The position numbers and the translations under genes were made by a program. A model generated the notes under the pieces. It was given only the letters and a program-made list of their open reading frames with translations. It searched no databases and had not been told where the DNA came from. 49,583 nucleotides of DNA from positions 1 through 49,583 of the forward strand of contig JAAYPK010000023.1 in NCBI GenBank assembly GCA_012519845.1, read 5' to 3'. This DNA comes from Clostridiales bacterium (lineage in GTDB: Bacteria; Bacillota; Clostridia; Clostridiales; Clostridiaceae). This document shows positions 17,345 through 25,380 of the stretch, piece by piece (position 1 is the stretch's first letter; each line of letters starts with the position of its first letter).

Positions 17345-18190
17345 ATGAAAGCTTATGTATTCCCAGGTCAAGGTTCTCAAAAAGTTGGAATGGGATTAGA
17401 ATTATTTGATAAATATAAAGATTTTACAGACATAGCAGATAGAGTGCTAGGATATTCAATAAAGGAGTTATGTTTAGAAGATCCTGATAATAAGCTAAAT
17501 GATACAAAATATACACAGCCAGCATTATTTACAGTAAGTGCATTAATGTATTTAGATACTGTTAATGAGACTGGTATAAAAGGAGATTATTTAGCAGGTC
17601 ATAGTTTAGGAGAATATAATGCTTTGTTTGCTTCAGGAGCTATAGATTTTGAAACTGGCATTAAATTAGTTAAAAAAAGAGGGGAATTAATGTCTCAAGC
17701 ATCTAATGGAGCAATGGCAGCAATACTTCGTTTAGATGAAGATAAAATTAGAAATATAATAAATGATAATAAACTTCAGGGTGTTGATATTGCAAATTAT
17801 AACTCATTAGGGCAAACCGTTATATCAGCCTTAGAAGAAGATATGGATAATGCTATAGAAATTTTCAAAAGTGAAGGAGCAAAATGTGTAAAATTAAAAG
17901 TTAGTGGTGCTTTTCATTCTAGATATATGAAGAAAGCAAGTATTGAATTTAGAAAAACACTGGATGATACTAACTTTGGTAAAATAACAATACCTGTTAT
18001 TGCTAATATTGATGCAAAGCTATATGAAGAAGATAATATAAGAGATAATCTTGAAAAGCAAATGAGAAGTTCAGTAAGATGGACAGATACTATTAGATTT
18101 TTACTAAGTAATAACATAGATGACATTGAAGAAATAGGTCCAGGATCAGTATTAACTGGTTTAACTAAAAAAATTAAAAAGGGATTATAA
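17345..18190 (+). CDS. Malonyl-CoA:ACP transacylase, FabD family (trans-AT-like)
   Basis: Transfers malonyl groups from CoA to an acyl carrier protein. 281 residues with FPGQGSQ at 6-12, active-site S87 in GHSLGE, and GAFH at 188-191, which is the malonyl-preferring form; catalytic H191. The start YVFPGQGSQKVGMG and the TQPALFTVSAL block are close to stand-alone acyltransferases (PksC/BaeC group) as well as to FabD, so it may be a second enzyme beside the housekeeping FabD. No fatty-acid or polyketide gene flanks it. Promoter-like TTGACT is at 17275. It is transcribed alone and ends at a hairpin shared with asnB. The FabD family is certain; the exact role is not. Confidence 0.85.
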   Translation: MKAYVFPGQGSQKVGMGLELFDKYKDFTDIADRVLGYSIKELCLEDPDNKLNDTKYTQPALFTVSALMYLDTVNETGIKGDYLAGHSLGEYNALFASGAIDFETGIKLVKKRGELMSQASNGAMAAILRLDEDKIRNIINDNKLQGVDIANYNSLGQTVISALEEDMDNAIEIFKSEGAKCVKLKVSGAFHSRYMKKASIEFRKTLDDTNFGKITIPVIANIDAKLYEEDNIRDNLEKQMRSSVRWTDTIRFLLSNNIDDIEEIGPGSVLTGLTKKIKKGL

Positions 18191-18192
18191 TT

Positions 18193-18232
18193 AATAAGCT
18201 GTGTACTTGTTCTTATGCACACAGCTTATTAT
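18193..18232. terminator. Bidirectional terminator between the transacylase and asnB
   Basis: Perfect 12-bp stem (AATAAGCTGTGT with ACACAGCTTATT) and a 14-base loop between two convergent stops. The T-tracts are short on both sides. Confidence 0.75.
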
Positions 18233-18234
18233 TT

Positions 18235-20076
18235 TCAAACTTGAATATCTATATTATATTCCTGAAGCCAATAATTTATTTGAATAAAATATGCAATTAA
18301 TTGTGGCCCTGTCATTAATTGACCATACCAAGGATTTTTATATGAAGATCCCTTGCTCATTACAATATTTTCAACTACGTCCTTATCAACAATATTAAGA
18401 ATAGGGGAGTTTTTATCTTTTAAAATACTCATCATTTCATTGCATACTAAATCTGTATAAATAGGATTATGAGTTTTCGGGTATGGGCTTTTCTTTCTTG
18501 TAATTATTTCTTCTGGTAGGATTCCTTCTAAGGCTTTTCTTAATAGACCTTTTTCCCGACCATTTAATAATTTAATACTATTTGGTAAATTATATGCATA
18601 TTCAACTATTCTATAATCAGCAAAAGGAACTCTAACTTCTAAACTGTTTGCCATACTCATTCTGTCTTTTCGGTTTAACAATGTTACCATAAACCATTTA
18701 AGATTTAGATAATAAATTTCTTTCATTCTGTATTCAAATTTACTTTCTCCATCTAAATGAGGAGCTTTTTTTATTGTTTTTTCATATTCAAAATTACATA
18801 ATTCATTAATTTTAAGTTTTTTTAGAGAAGGATGAATTATTTTTAATCTTTCTTCTGTAAATCGTGACCAAGGAAAAGTATTAGAATTAATTAAATCTTC
18901 TCTAGTAAACCATGGGTATCCTCCAAAGATTTCATCGGCACATTCACCTGATAATGCAACTACAAAATCTTTTCTAACTTCTTTACAAAATAGATATAAT
19001 GATGAATCAACATCTACCATTCCTGGCATATCTCTTCCAATAACAGCATTCTTTAAGGATTCAATTAAGTTATTATGATTTATAGTAACAGTTTTATGAT
19101 TACTATTAATATATTTTGACATTCTTAAAGCATATTCTTCATCTGAAGTTGGTTGAAATATTGAAGATTTAAAGTATTTTTTATTATCTTCATAATCTAT
19201 GGAGTAGGTAGTTAATATTTTGTTTTGCTTTTTAAATTCCATTGATGCAATAGCTGATATAGCAGAGGAATCTAATCCTCCTGATAAGAAAGTACAAAGA
19301 GGAACATCTCCTACTAATTGTCTTTTTATTGCATCTATTAATAGATTCCTTGTATGAAAGATTATTTCTTCAGTGCTTTCTTTATTTTCATAAACATTTA
19401 TATTCCAATATTCATTAACCTTAATACCATCAATAGTTACTATTGCCATATTCCCTGGTTCTAATTCAAATACATCTTTGAATAAACCACTTCCAGGGAC
19501 AACAGCTGGACCTAATGCAAATAATTCAGTTAATGATCTTTCATCAATAATGGGTTTTACCTCAGGATGGCAAAACAAAGCTTTTATTTCTGAGCCAAAT
19601 ATAATTTCATTATTTTTAATAGTATAGAATAGTGGTTTTACACCCATAGGATCTCTTGCTAAAATAACTTTATTTTCTTTTTTATCATAAATTGCAAAGG
19701 CAAAAATCCCATTAAGCTTTGATATAAAGTCAGCACCGTAGCATATATATGATGTAAGTAAAACTTCAGTATCAGAATAAGAATTAAAGGTAAAACCTTT
19801 ATCTATAAGTTCTTTTCTCAAATCTTCTGTATTATATAATTCTCCATTATAAATAATCACATATTCCTTGTCATTAAATATTTTTTTCATAGGCTGAAGA
19901 CCACCTGTAGGGTCCACAACAATTAATCTTCTGTGACCTAAAAGAATATTGTCAGATATATATTCTCCAGAACTATCTGGACCTCTATTAGAAATTGAAT
20001 TCATCATTTTTTTTAATATTATTTCTTTATTTAAAATTCTATTATGAAAATTTAATATCCCAACAATTCCACACAT
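18235..20076 (-). CDS. asnB: Asparagine synthetase, glutamine-hydrolysing
   Basis: 613 residues: glutaminase domain from the N-terminal catalytic Cys2 (MCGIVG) to about 200 with RGPDSSG and YNGELYN, then an ATP-dependent amidation domain with the pyrophosphate motif SGGLDSS at 265-271. It converts aspartate to asparagine with glutamine as ammonia donor. Related clostridial and bacillus AsnB proteins amidate diaminopimelate in peptidoglycan; sequence alone cannot separate these roles, although pdaA and dapA are close by. It runs opposite to most neighbours. Ribosome binding site GAGGT precedes ATG 20076. Function at family level is secure. Confidence 0.93.
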   Translation of the reverse strand: MCGIVGILNFHNRILNKEIILKKMMNSISNRGPDSSGEYISDNILLGHRRLIVVDPTGGLQPMKKIFNDKEYVIIYNGELYNTEDLRKELIDKGFTFNSYSDTEVLLTSYICYGADFISKLNGIFAFAIYDKKENKVILARDPMGVKPLFYTIKNNEIIFGSEIKALFCHPEVKPIIDERSLTELFALGPAVVPGSGLFKDVFELEPGNMAIVTIDGIKVNEYWNINVYENKESTEEIIFHTRNLLIDAIKRQLVGDVPLCTFLSGGLDSSAISAIASMEFKKQNKILTTYSIDYEDNKKYFKSSIFQPTSDEEYALRMSKYINSNHKTVTINHNNLIESLKNAVIGRDMPGMVDVDSSLYLFCKEVRKDFVVALSGECADEIFGGYPWFTREDLINSNTFPWSRFTEERLKIIHPSLKKLKINELCNFEYEKTIKKAPHLDGESKFEYRMKEIYYLNLKWFMVTLLNRKDRMSMANSLEVRVPFADYRIVEYAYNLPNSIKLLNGREKGLLRKALEGILPEEIITRKKSPYPKTHNPIYTDLVCNEMMSILKDKNSPILNIVDKDVVENIVMSKGSSYKNPWYGQLMTGPQLIAYFIQINYWLQEYNIDIQV

Positions 20077-20112
20077 AATATTACCTCATTTCTAATTAAT
20101 GCTTAAATATAT

Positions 20113-20141
20113 AAAGTATGATATAAAATATGATATGACAA
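20113..20141 (-). promoter_or_regulatory. Possible promoter for asnB
   Basis: On the minus strand TTGTCA (20136-20141), 17-base spacer, TACTTT (20113-20118). The -35 is good and the -10 weak. Confidence 0.45.
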
Positions 20142-20160
20142 TAAAAAAAGTTACTAAGGC

Positions 20161-20189
20161 TTATCATATTTTATCTGATATGGTATTAT
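20161..20189 (+). promoter_or_regulatory. Sigma-A promoter for the flavodoxin-hisC pair
   Basis: TTATCA at 20161-20166, 17-base spacer, TATTAT at 20184-20189, 33 bases before the start codon. Divergent from the asnB promoter. Confidence 0.6.
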
Positions 20190-20222
20190 ATTGGTAAGAG
20201 CAAAACATCAGGGGGATGTAAA

Positions 20223-20750
20223 ATGAAAATTATAATAATAGTTTTATTAGTATTACTAATTTTATTCATTGGCTTAATGTTATTCTTTAAATCTTTTTAT
20301 AAGATGAATAATAAAGAACTAGTACCAAGAGAAGAGATAATAATAGGACAATCAGATAAAAAAGCTTTGATTTTATATCAAAAATCTAGACATGAAACTG
20401 CCTATAACATTGCTAAACAGGCTAGGGAAGAATTATATAAAAATGGTTATACCGTAATAACAAATTATCCATCTAGTATGTGTAATTATGATGTGAATAA
20501 GTTTGATATTGTTATTTTAGGCTCCTGTGTTTACATGGGAATGTTATCTGAAAATCTCTTTAAATTCTTAGAAAAAAGCAAGATTGTAAATAAAAAAATT
20601 ATAATTTTTTCAGGTGGATCAGATGATACTAAATTAACAGAATTTGATAAACTACTTAGTATCATTGACAAAAGCAATATAGTGAAAACAGTTAAAATAG
20701 TTAATGGAAATTACGAAAAAATAAATCAGGTTATTGATGAATTAATATAG
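20223..20750 (+). CDS. Membrane-anchored flavodoxin-like protein
   Basis: 175 residues. Residues 2-23 form a single membrane helix with a cytoplasmic or outer side domain behind it. The rest has the alternating beta/alpha form of flavodoxin: a beta strand KALILYQ, an FMN-loop region KSRHETA (53-60), then DIVILGSCVYMGMLS and IIIFSGGSDD. The usual phosphate-binding loop T/S-x-T-G-x-T is not conserved here (KSRHETA), so FMN binding may differ or be lost. It precedes hisC by 25 bp and may be co-transcribed. GGGGG ribosome binding site before ATG 20223. Related proteins are protoporphyrinogen-oxidase-like flavodoxins (HemG type). Confidence 0.72.
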   Translation: MKIIIIVLLVLLILFIGLMLFFKSFYKMNNKELVPREEIIIGQSDKKALILYQKSRHETAYNIAKQAREELYKNGYTVITNYPSSMCNYDVNKFDIVILGSCVYMGMLSENLFKFLEKSKIVNKKIIIFSGGSDDTKLTEFDKLLSIIDKSNIVKTVKIVNGNYEKINQVIDELI

Positions 20751-20775
20751 ATAATTTATGAAATAGGGGGACATT

Positions 20776-21831
20776 ATGAGTAAATTTTGGAATGAAACAA
20801 CTAAAAATATTGAGGCTTATGTTCCAGGAGAACAACCTCAAGATAAAAAATATATAAAATTAAATACAAATGAAAATCCATATCCACCATCCCAAAAAGT
20901 AATTGATGTTATGAAAAATGCTGTAAATGATGATCTAAAGCTATATCCAGAGCCGACAGGAAAGAAATTAATTACTGCAATTTCTAAAACATATAATATT
21001 TCTGAAAATCAGATATTTGTGGGAAATGGTTCTGATGAAGTTTTAGCTTTTGCCTTTAAAGCATTTTTTTCAGAAAAAAAAGGCATTAAATTTCCTGATA
21101 TCAGCTATAGTTTTTATCCAGTATATGCAAATTTATTTAATATTGCCTTTGAAGAGGTACCTTTAGATAGCGAATTTAACATACCTTTAGATAAGCTTAT
21201 GGATAATGACGCTGGCGTTATAATTCCTAATCCTAATGCACCTACTGGAAAATATATTGATACAAATACATTAAAGGATTTACTTGAAAAAAATAAAGAT
21301 AATGTAGTAATTATTGATGAAGCATACATAGATTTTGGTGGAACATCAATGGTTAAATATATTAATGAATATCCTAATCTATTAGTTGTTCAAACTCTTT
21401 CCAAATCAAGATCTTTAGCAGGTCTAAGATGCGGTTTTGCAATGGGACATAAGGATTTAATTGAAGGATTAAATAGAGTTAAGAATAGCATTAATTCTTA
21501 TACTTTAGATAGAGTAGCACTAGCAGGCGCAGAAGAGGCTATATATGATAAAACTTACCTAGAAAATAGTAAAAAAATTATAGTAACAAGAGAAAATACT
21601 ATTAAAGAACTAGAAAAATTGAATTTTAAAGTATTAGATTCTAAAGCTAATTTCATTTTTGTTACTCATAAAAATGTAAAGGCTGATTATTTATATAGTA
21701 CTTTAAAAGATCAAGGTATCCTTGTTAGATACTTTAATAAACCAAGAATTAATAATTATCTTAGAATTACCATCGGTACTGATAGTGAAATGGAGACACT
21801 AATAGAAAAATTACAAAGTATTTTAAAATAA
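20776..21831 (+). CDS. hisC: Histidinol-phosphate aminotransferase
   Basis: 351 residues of the class II PLP aminotransferase HisC family: NTNENPYPPS at 30-39, GNGSDEVL at 83-90, PNPNAPTGKY at 151-160, DEAYIDFGG at 181-189, and Schiff-base lysine K210 in TLSKSRSLAGLRCG. Transfers an amino group from glutamate to imidazole acetol phosphate in histidine synthesis; some relatives act on aromatic amino acids. No other his gene is seen in the window, and its nearest partner is a membrane flavodoxin, so the role in histidine synthesis is not proven. Ribosome binding site AGGGGGA before ATG 20776. Confidence 0.92.
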   Translation: MSKFWNETTKNIEAYVPGEQPQDKKYIKLNTNENPYPPSQKVIDVMKNAVNDDLKLYPEPTGKKLITAISKTYNISENQIFVGNGSDEVLAFAFKAFFSEKKGIKFPDISYSFYPVYANLFNIAFEEVPLDSEFNIPLDKLMDNDAGVIIPNPNAPTGKYIDTNTLKDLLEKNKDNVVIIDEAYIDFGGTSMVKYINEYPNLLVVQTLSKSRSLAGLRCGFAMGHKDLIEGLNRVKNSINSYTLDRVALAGAEEAIYDKTYLENSKKIIVTRENTIKELEKLNFKVLDSKANFIFVTHKNVKADYLYSTLKDQGILVRYFNKPRINNYLRITIGTDSEMETLIEKLQSILK

Positions 21832-21839
21832 CAGTATAT

Positions 21840-21886
21840 AAAAATTGATAATTAGCATGTTTATATTGCTTTTTATCAATTTTTCT
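21840..21886 (+). terminator. Terminator after hisC
   Basis: Outer arms AAAAATTGATAA and TTATCAATTTTT enclose a second 4-bp pair (AGCA with TGCT), followed by a T-rich tail. Stem is long but AT-rich. Confidence 0.82.
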
Positions 21887-21939
21887 TTTCTTTCATATAT
21901 TTTATGATTATATATATGAAGTAAGAAAGGATGGTTTTT

Positions 21940-22824
21940 ATGAAACTAAAAAATATTATTATTTTAGCAGGAATATCTGTGTTAACATTTGGGCTTTTGG
22001 GATGTGGCACTGGAAGTGAAAAAGAGGATAGTAAAACTAAGTGGAGTGAACTAAAGGTTATAGAGGAAAAGGAGAGCTGTTATGCAGCAGGGTTTTATTC
22101 TAAAGACATTGGATTAAGAGTTGGGTACAATGGAGCAGTATCTTACACAACAGATAGTGGAGATAATTGGGAAAATGGTGTAAATAAATCAAAATGTAGA
22201 TTTGGATTAGATATTATAAATGAGAAAGTAGCTTATAACTGCGGAAATGGTGGACATGTAAGAAAAACAACTGACGGAGGTGCTAATTGGACAGCTGTGG
22301 CTGATTTTGGACAAAGTGAGCCATTACAATGTAGACATATGAGTTTTATATCTGAAAACGAAGGTTGGATTGCTGGCCCTAATAATTTAGGTTTTACACA
22401 AGATGGTGGCACTACATGGAAGGAAATTAAAACACTACCTTCAGATATAGGAGATATTCTTTCAATATATTATTTAAAATCTAATTATGGATATGTAGTA
22501 GATAGTAAAGGAAAATTATATATTACCAGCGATGGAGGAGATACATGGACAACAAAAGAATTAAAAGTAAATGATATTAATAATCTAATTGTTAAGACAA
22601 TTACAGTAGATATGCATTTTAGTGATGAGAAAAATGGAGATATTTATTATTTAGACACTAATAATAAATTAAAAGCTATAAGCACATCTGATGGAGGAGA
22701 TACTTGGACAAATCAATTAATGCCAGATAAAGACGGAGAGGGACTTTATTTAAATAAGGATGGAACCATTCTTACTGTATTAAATAGTATGGGATTTGAA
22801 CTAACTGTTTTAGAGAAAGAATAA
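21940..22824 (+). CDS. Secreted lipoprotein with BNR/Asp-box repeats (Ycf48-like)
   Basis: 294 residues from ATG 21940, chosen because AAGAAAGG lies nine bases upstream; an in-frame ATG at 21931 touches that site and is unlikely. A lipoprotein signal peptide ends in the lipobox LLGC (Cys22), so the protein is expected on the outer leaflet. At least five Asp-box motifs occur (S/T-x-D-x-G-x-x-W): TTDSGDNW, TTDGGANW, TQDGGTTW, TSDGGDTW twice. These form a beta-propeller as in Ycf48 and sialidases. No sialidase catalytic residues are apparent, so a sugar- or protein-binding role is more likely. It has its own ribosome binding site and is followed by the AraC regulator 72 bp later. Confidence 0.82.
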   Translation: MKLKNIIILAGISVLTFGLLGCGTGSEKEDSKTKWSELKVIEEKESCYAAGFYSKDIGLRVGYNGAVSYTTDSGDNWENGVNKSKCRFGLDIINEKVAYNCGNGGHVRKTTDGGANWTAVADFGQSEPLQCRHMSFISENEGWIAGPNNLGFTQDGGTTWKEIKTLPSDIGDILSIYYLKSNYGYVVDSKGKLYITSDGGDTWTTKELKVNDINNLIVKTITVDMHFSDEKNGDIYYLDTNNKLKAISTSDGGDTWTNQLMPDKDGEGLYLNKDGTILTVLNSMGFELTVLEKE

Positions 22825-22851
22825 AAAGCATAAATTTATATTATTTATTTT

Positions 22852-22887
22852 CTTTGTATATAATGGTATAATTTGTAGTATACAAGG
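22852..22887 (+). promoter_or_regulatory. Promoter region of the AraC-type gene with inverted repeat
   Basis: CTTTGTATA (22852-22860) and TATACAAGG (22879-22887) form an inverted repeat (eight of nine matched) around overlapping -10 sequences (TATAAT at 22859-22864 and 22867-22872). The second arm overlaps the ribosome binding site. Possible autoregulatory operator. Confidence 0.4.
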
Positions 22888-22896
22888 AGGATAATT

Positions 22897-23790
22897 ATGG
22901 ATTTAAGCATACAAGACAAAAACAATTTGTTTTCATTACCAATGAATTTTTATGAAGGTAATGGATTCTGTAATGAAGAAGCATTAGATAAAAGGTTTTG
23001 TATAGTATTAATTGAAAAGGGAAGTGGTTTCCTAAAAATTAATAATACAGCAAAACCTTTTATCGCTCCTACAATTATGTGTATAAATGAAAAAGAAAAA
23101 ATACTAATAGATAATAACATCTATGTAAAGGTTATATATATGCATCCAAGTATAATAAATGGAGAATTTAATTTTAAAAATATAAGAGATGAAAATAGTA
23201 ATTTTTCACTTACAACAATTCAAGATAATTATTGGAACAGATTTTTTATAGAACGAAGTAATAATTATGAAGGAATTCTTAATGTAGGTCCATCAACTTA
23301 CAATAGGTTTAAACAGTTATTTACCGCCTATACACAAGAAGCAGGTAGTCAATCAAGAGAAAATTGGCCTTGTAGAAGTAGATCTTTTATTATAGAAATT
23401 TTATTTTTAATTGAGAATGTATATTATGATGATGATTTATTAAATGAAGCATCTATTAAATATGATGATAGTGAATTTAATTCAATTTTACTTTATTTAA
23501 TGAATAATTATTATGAAAAAATCACAATTAATGATTTAACAAAAAAGTTTAACATAAATAGGACAAGTTTATCTGAAAAATTTAATAAGTATACAGGTGA
23601 AACAATAATATCTTATATAAATAAACTAAGAATTAAAGTTGCTGCAACAATGCTTAGAGATACCAAGCTACCAATAGCTGAAATTATGGAACGTGTAGGT
23701 TTTTCTGATAATACACATTTTTTAAGAACTTTTAAGAAGTATATGAAAATTTCTCCTAAGGAATACAGAGATAAACATTGCTGGCTTTAA
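22897..23790 (+). CDS. AraC-family transcriptional regulator
   Basis: 297 residues. The C-terminal 100 residues contain two helix-turn-helix units: NINRTSLSEKFNKYTGETIISYINKLR with the AraC-type turn around LSEKFNKYTG, followed by PIAEIMERVGFSDNTHFLRTFKKYMKISPKEYR, which is the classic AraC signature. The first 180 residues probably form a cupin ligand-binding domain (FCIVLIEKGSG, then KVIYMHPS). The ligand is unknown. It is separated from the BNR lipoprotein by 72 bp, on the same strand but with its own promoter. Start at ATG 22897 with AAGGAGG. Target genes cannot be named. Confidence 0.92.
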   Translation: MDLSIQDKNNLFSLPMNFYEGNGFCNEEALDKRFCIVLIEKGSGFLKINNTAKPFIAPTIMCINEKEKILIDNNIYVKVIYMHPSIINGEFNFKNIRDENSNFSLTTIQDNYWNRFFIERSNNYEGILNVGPSTYNRFKQLFTAYTQEAGSQSRENWPCRSRSFIIEILFLIENVYYDDDLLNEASIKYDDSEFNSILLYLMNNYYEKITINDLTKKFNINRTSLSEKFNKYTGETIISYINKLRIKVAATMLRDTKLPIAEIMERVGFSDNTHFLRTFKKYMKISPKEYRDKHCWL

Positions 23791-24034
23791 ATATAATTTA
23801 TTTAATAAACTTATAAATATATGTTTTATTTCTAGAAATACAAATTATTTTTTTAATTGCAATTAATATTAATAATAGTAATTAATATGAACAACATCAA
23901 TTTGTACAAATTTTTGATTTCTAGAATTAATTAAGAGAGTATTTATAAGTTTTATTATTTTTTGAAAATATTTTTTCTGTATAAATCCATATTCATATAA
24001 ACTAAGATATAAATTTATGAAAGAAAAGCGTAAA

Positions 24035-24068
24035 AACTTAGCACATAATTTGAGTTATGTGCTAAGTT
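24035..24068. repeat. 34-bp perfect palindrome, candidate dif-like recombination site
   Basis: Arms AACTTAGCACATAA (24035-24048) and TTATGTGCTAAGTT (24055-24068) are exact inverted repeats around the six-base centre TTTGAG. A 6-bp core with arms whose inner ends read CATAA and TTATG is the design of dif sites bound by Xer recombinases. It ends 31 bp before the start of a Xer-family recombinase gene. On the minus strand the hairpin is followed by TTTTTA, so it could instead be a terminator; on the + strand it is not, as the next bases are GTGCTATAAT. A dimeric repressor operator is the other option. Confidence 0.6.
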
Positions 24069-24078
24069 GTGCTATAAT
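24050..24078 (+). promoter_or_regulatory. Promoter of the recombinase, inside the palindrome
   Basis: TTGAGT at 24050-24055, 17-base spacer, TATAAT at 24073-24078. The -35 box and most of the spacer lie within the 34-bp palindrome, so any protein bound to the palindrome would block transcription. Confidence 0.65.
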
Positions 24079-24099
24079 TAGTATAAAAGAGGTGAAAAA

Positions 24100-25113
24100 A
24101 TGGATTTATATGATTTTCAAGACAAAAACTTAGATGACAAAGATTATCCGGAAAGACTTGTAGGATTTAATAACTATTTAGAAACTATGAAAGGCAGTTC
24201 AAAAAATACAATTATAAGCTATTCCAGAGATTTAATGTTAATGTTCAAATTTTTAAAGGTCAAAAAAGGTCAAGTAAAAAAAGGAACTGACTTTTCAGAA
24301 ATAAAAGTAAATGATATAGATGATGAATATTTAAGAAAAATAACATTGGATGATATGTATTCATTTTTAATCTTTTCAAAACAGTATTTTGAGAATGGAA
24401 GTTCAACAATAGCAAGAAAAATTGCTGCTATGAGAGGCTTTTATAAGTATTTGCATAATAAAGTTAAAGTTATAGATAATGATTTTACTGTAGAATTGGA
24501 TAAGCCTAAAATAGGTAAAAGAAAACCTAAATATATGAACTTAGAGGAAGCGAATAAGCTTTTATCTGCAGTAAATAGCAGAAATTATGAAAGAGATTAC
24601 CTGATTATTACATTATTCTTAAATTGCGGTATGAGACTGGCAGAATTATGTAGCATTAATATTGATTCTATTAAAGATGATACTATAAGAATAATTGGTA
24701 AAGGTAATAAAGAAAGAACAGTTTATTTAAATGAAGCTTGTTTAAAAGCTATAAATAATTATTTAATTGTAAGAGATGAATTTGTTAAAAATAAGAATGT
24801 TACAACAGATGCTCTCCTACTTTCTGAGCGTGGAAATAGAATTGCAAGAAGAACTGTTCAGGAAGTAATTGAAAATCAACTAGAGAATGCAGGTTTAAAG
24901 GGTAAGGGTTACTCTACTCATAAACTAAGACACACTGCAGCCACTCTTATGTATAAGTACGGAGAAGTAGATATACTTGTCCTAAAAGAGATTTTAGGTC
25001 ATGAAAATGTATCTACAACTCAAATATACACACATACAGATAACGATATGTTAAGGGAAGCTGTAAATTTAAATCCTTTAAGTGCTGTAAGTAATAAAGA
25101 AAATAATAAGTAA
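24100..25113 (+). CDS. XerC/XerD-family tyrosine recombinase
   Basis: 337 residues. N-terminal SAM-like core-binding domain about 15-125 with an extra charged insert around 54-72, then the catalytic domain. All six catalytic residues are present: R179 (GMRLAEL), K201 (GKGNKERT), H274 and R277 (HKLRHTAAT), H301 (LGHENVSTTQ) and nucleophile Y310 (IYTHTD). It is about 40 residues longer than E. coli XerC/D. There are no phage or transposon genes nearby, so it is probably a resident recombinase for chromosome dimer resolution rather than an integrase. Start at ATG 24100 with AGAGGTG. The palindrome in its promoter and the gene-strand switch right after it support a Xer role. Confidence 0.88.
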   Translation: MDLYDFQDKNLDDKDYPERLVGFNNYLETMKGSSKNTIISYSRDLMLMFKFLKVKKGQVKKGTDFSEIKVNDIDDEYLRKITLDDMYSFLIFSKQYFENGSSTIARKIAAMRGFYKYLHNKVKVIDNDFTVELDKPKIGKRKPKYMNLEEANKLLSAVNSRNYERDYLIITLFLNCGMRLAELCSINIDSIKDDTIRIIGKGNKERTVYLNEACLKAINNYLIVRDEFVKNKNVTTDALLLSERGNRIARRTVQEVIENQLENAGLKGKGYSTHKLRHTAATLMYKYGEVDILVLKEILGHENVSTTQIYTHTDNDMLREAVNLNPLSAVSNKENNK

Positions 25114-25116
25114 TAA

Positions 25117-25380
25117 CTACATAATTGAACTTAAAATATATTTATTAAAAATAAATATTATAAAAACCATTATAAAATAAATAGATAATAAAATAATCTT
25201 CTTAATTTTATTTAGATTTTCTCCTTTTATTAATATTATTTTATTAAAATAATAAGTAATAATAAGTGGAATTAATAGCAAAAATTTTTCTGAGTTTAGT
25301 GATTTTACGGCCATTACGGAACTTGTGGAATTTACTACAACTGATGATACAATTGGATTTTTATAAATATAATTTTTCAT
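25117..25380 (-). CDS. Small membrane protein, uncharacterised
   Basis: 87 residues from ATG 25380, preceded by GGAGGAG; an in-frame ATG 12 bases upstream lies in that site and is less likely. Two hydrophobic helices are visible: FLLLIPLIITYYF in the middle and IILLSIYFIMVFIIFIF near the end, with Lys-rich stretches between. I do not recognise a family. Its stop is only three bases from the recombinase stop, so the two genes converge with almost no spacer. Confidence 0.6.
   Translation of the reverse strand: MKNYIYKNPIVSSVVVNSTSSVMAVKSLNSEKFLLLIPLIITYYFNKIILIKGENLNKIKKIILLSIYFIMVFIIFIFNKYILSSIM

Larger units (their letters stand above)
23791..24099 (+). other. Intergenic region upstream of the recombinase
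   Basis: No open reading frame, RNA gene or repeat with other copies was recognised. The stretch is extremely AT-rich, with short palindromes such as TTTCTAGAAA near 23830. Its last 65 bases hold the 34-bp palindrome and the recombinase promoter listed separately. Confidence 0.6.

Noticed and set aside
21940..22824. Sialidase
   Set aside because: Asp-boxes are present, but the Arg triad and Tyr/Glu of sialidases are not recognised.
24035..24068. Terminator of the AraC-type gene
   Set aside because: It lies about 245 bp behind that gene and is not followed by T residues on the + strand.
24100..25113. Phage or conjugative-element integrase
   Set aside because: No excisionase, relaxase, phage gene, tRNA target or direct repeat is in view; it is flanked by ordinary chromosome genes.
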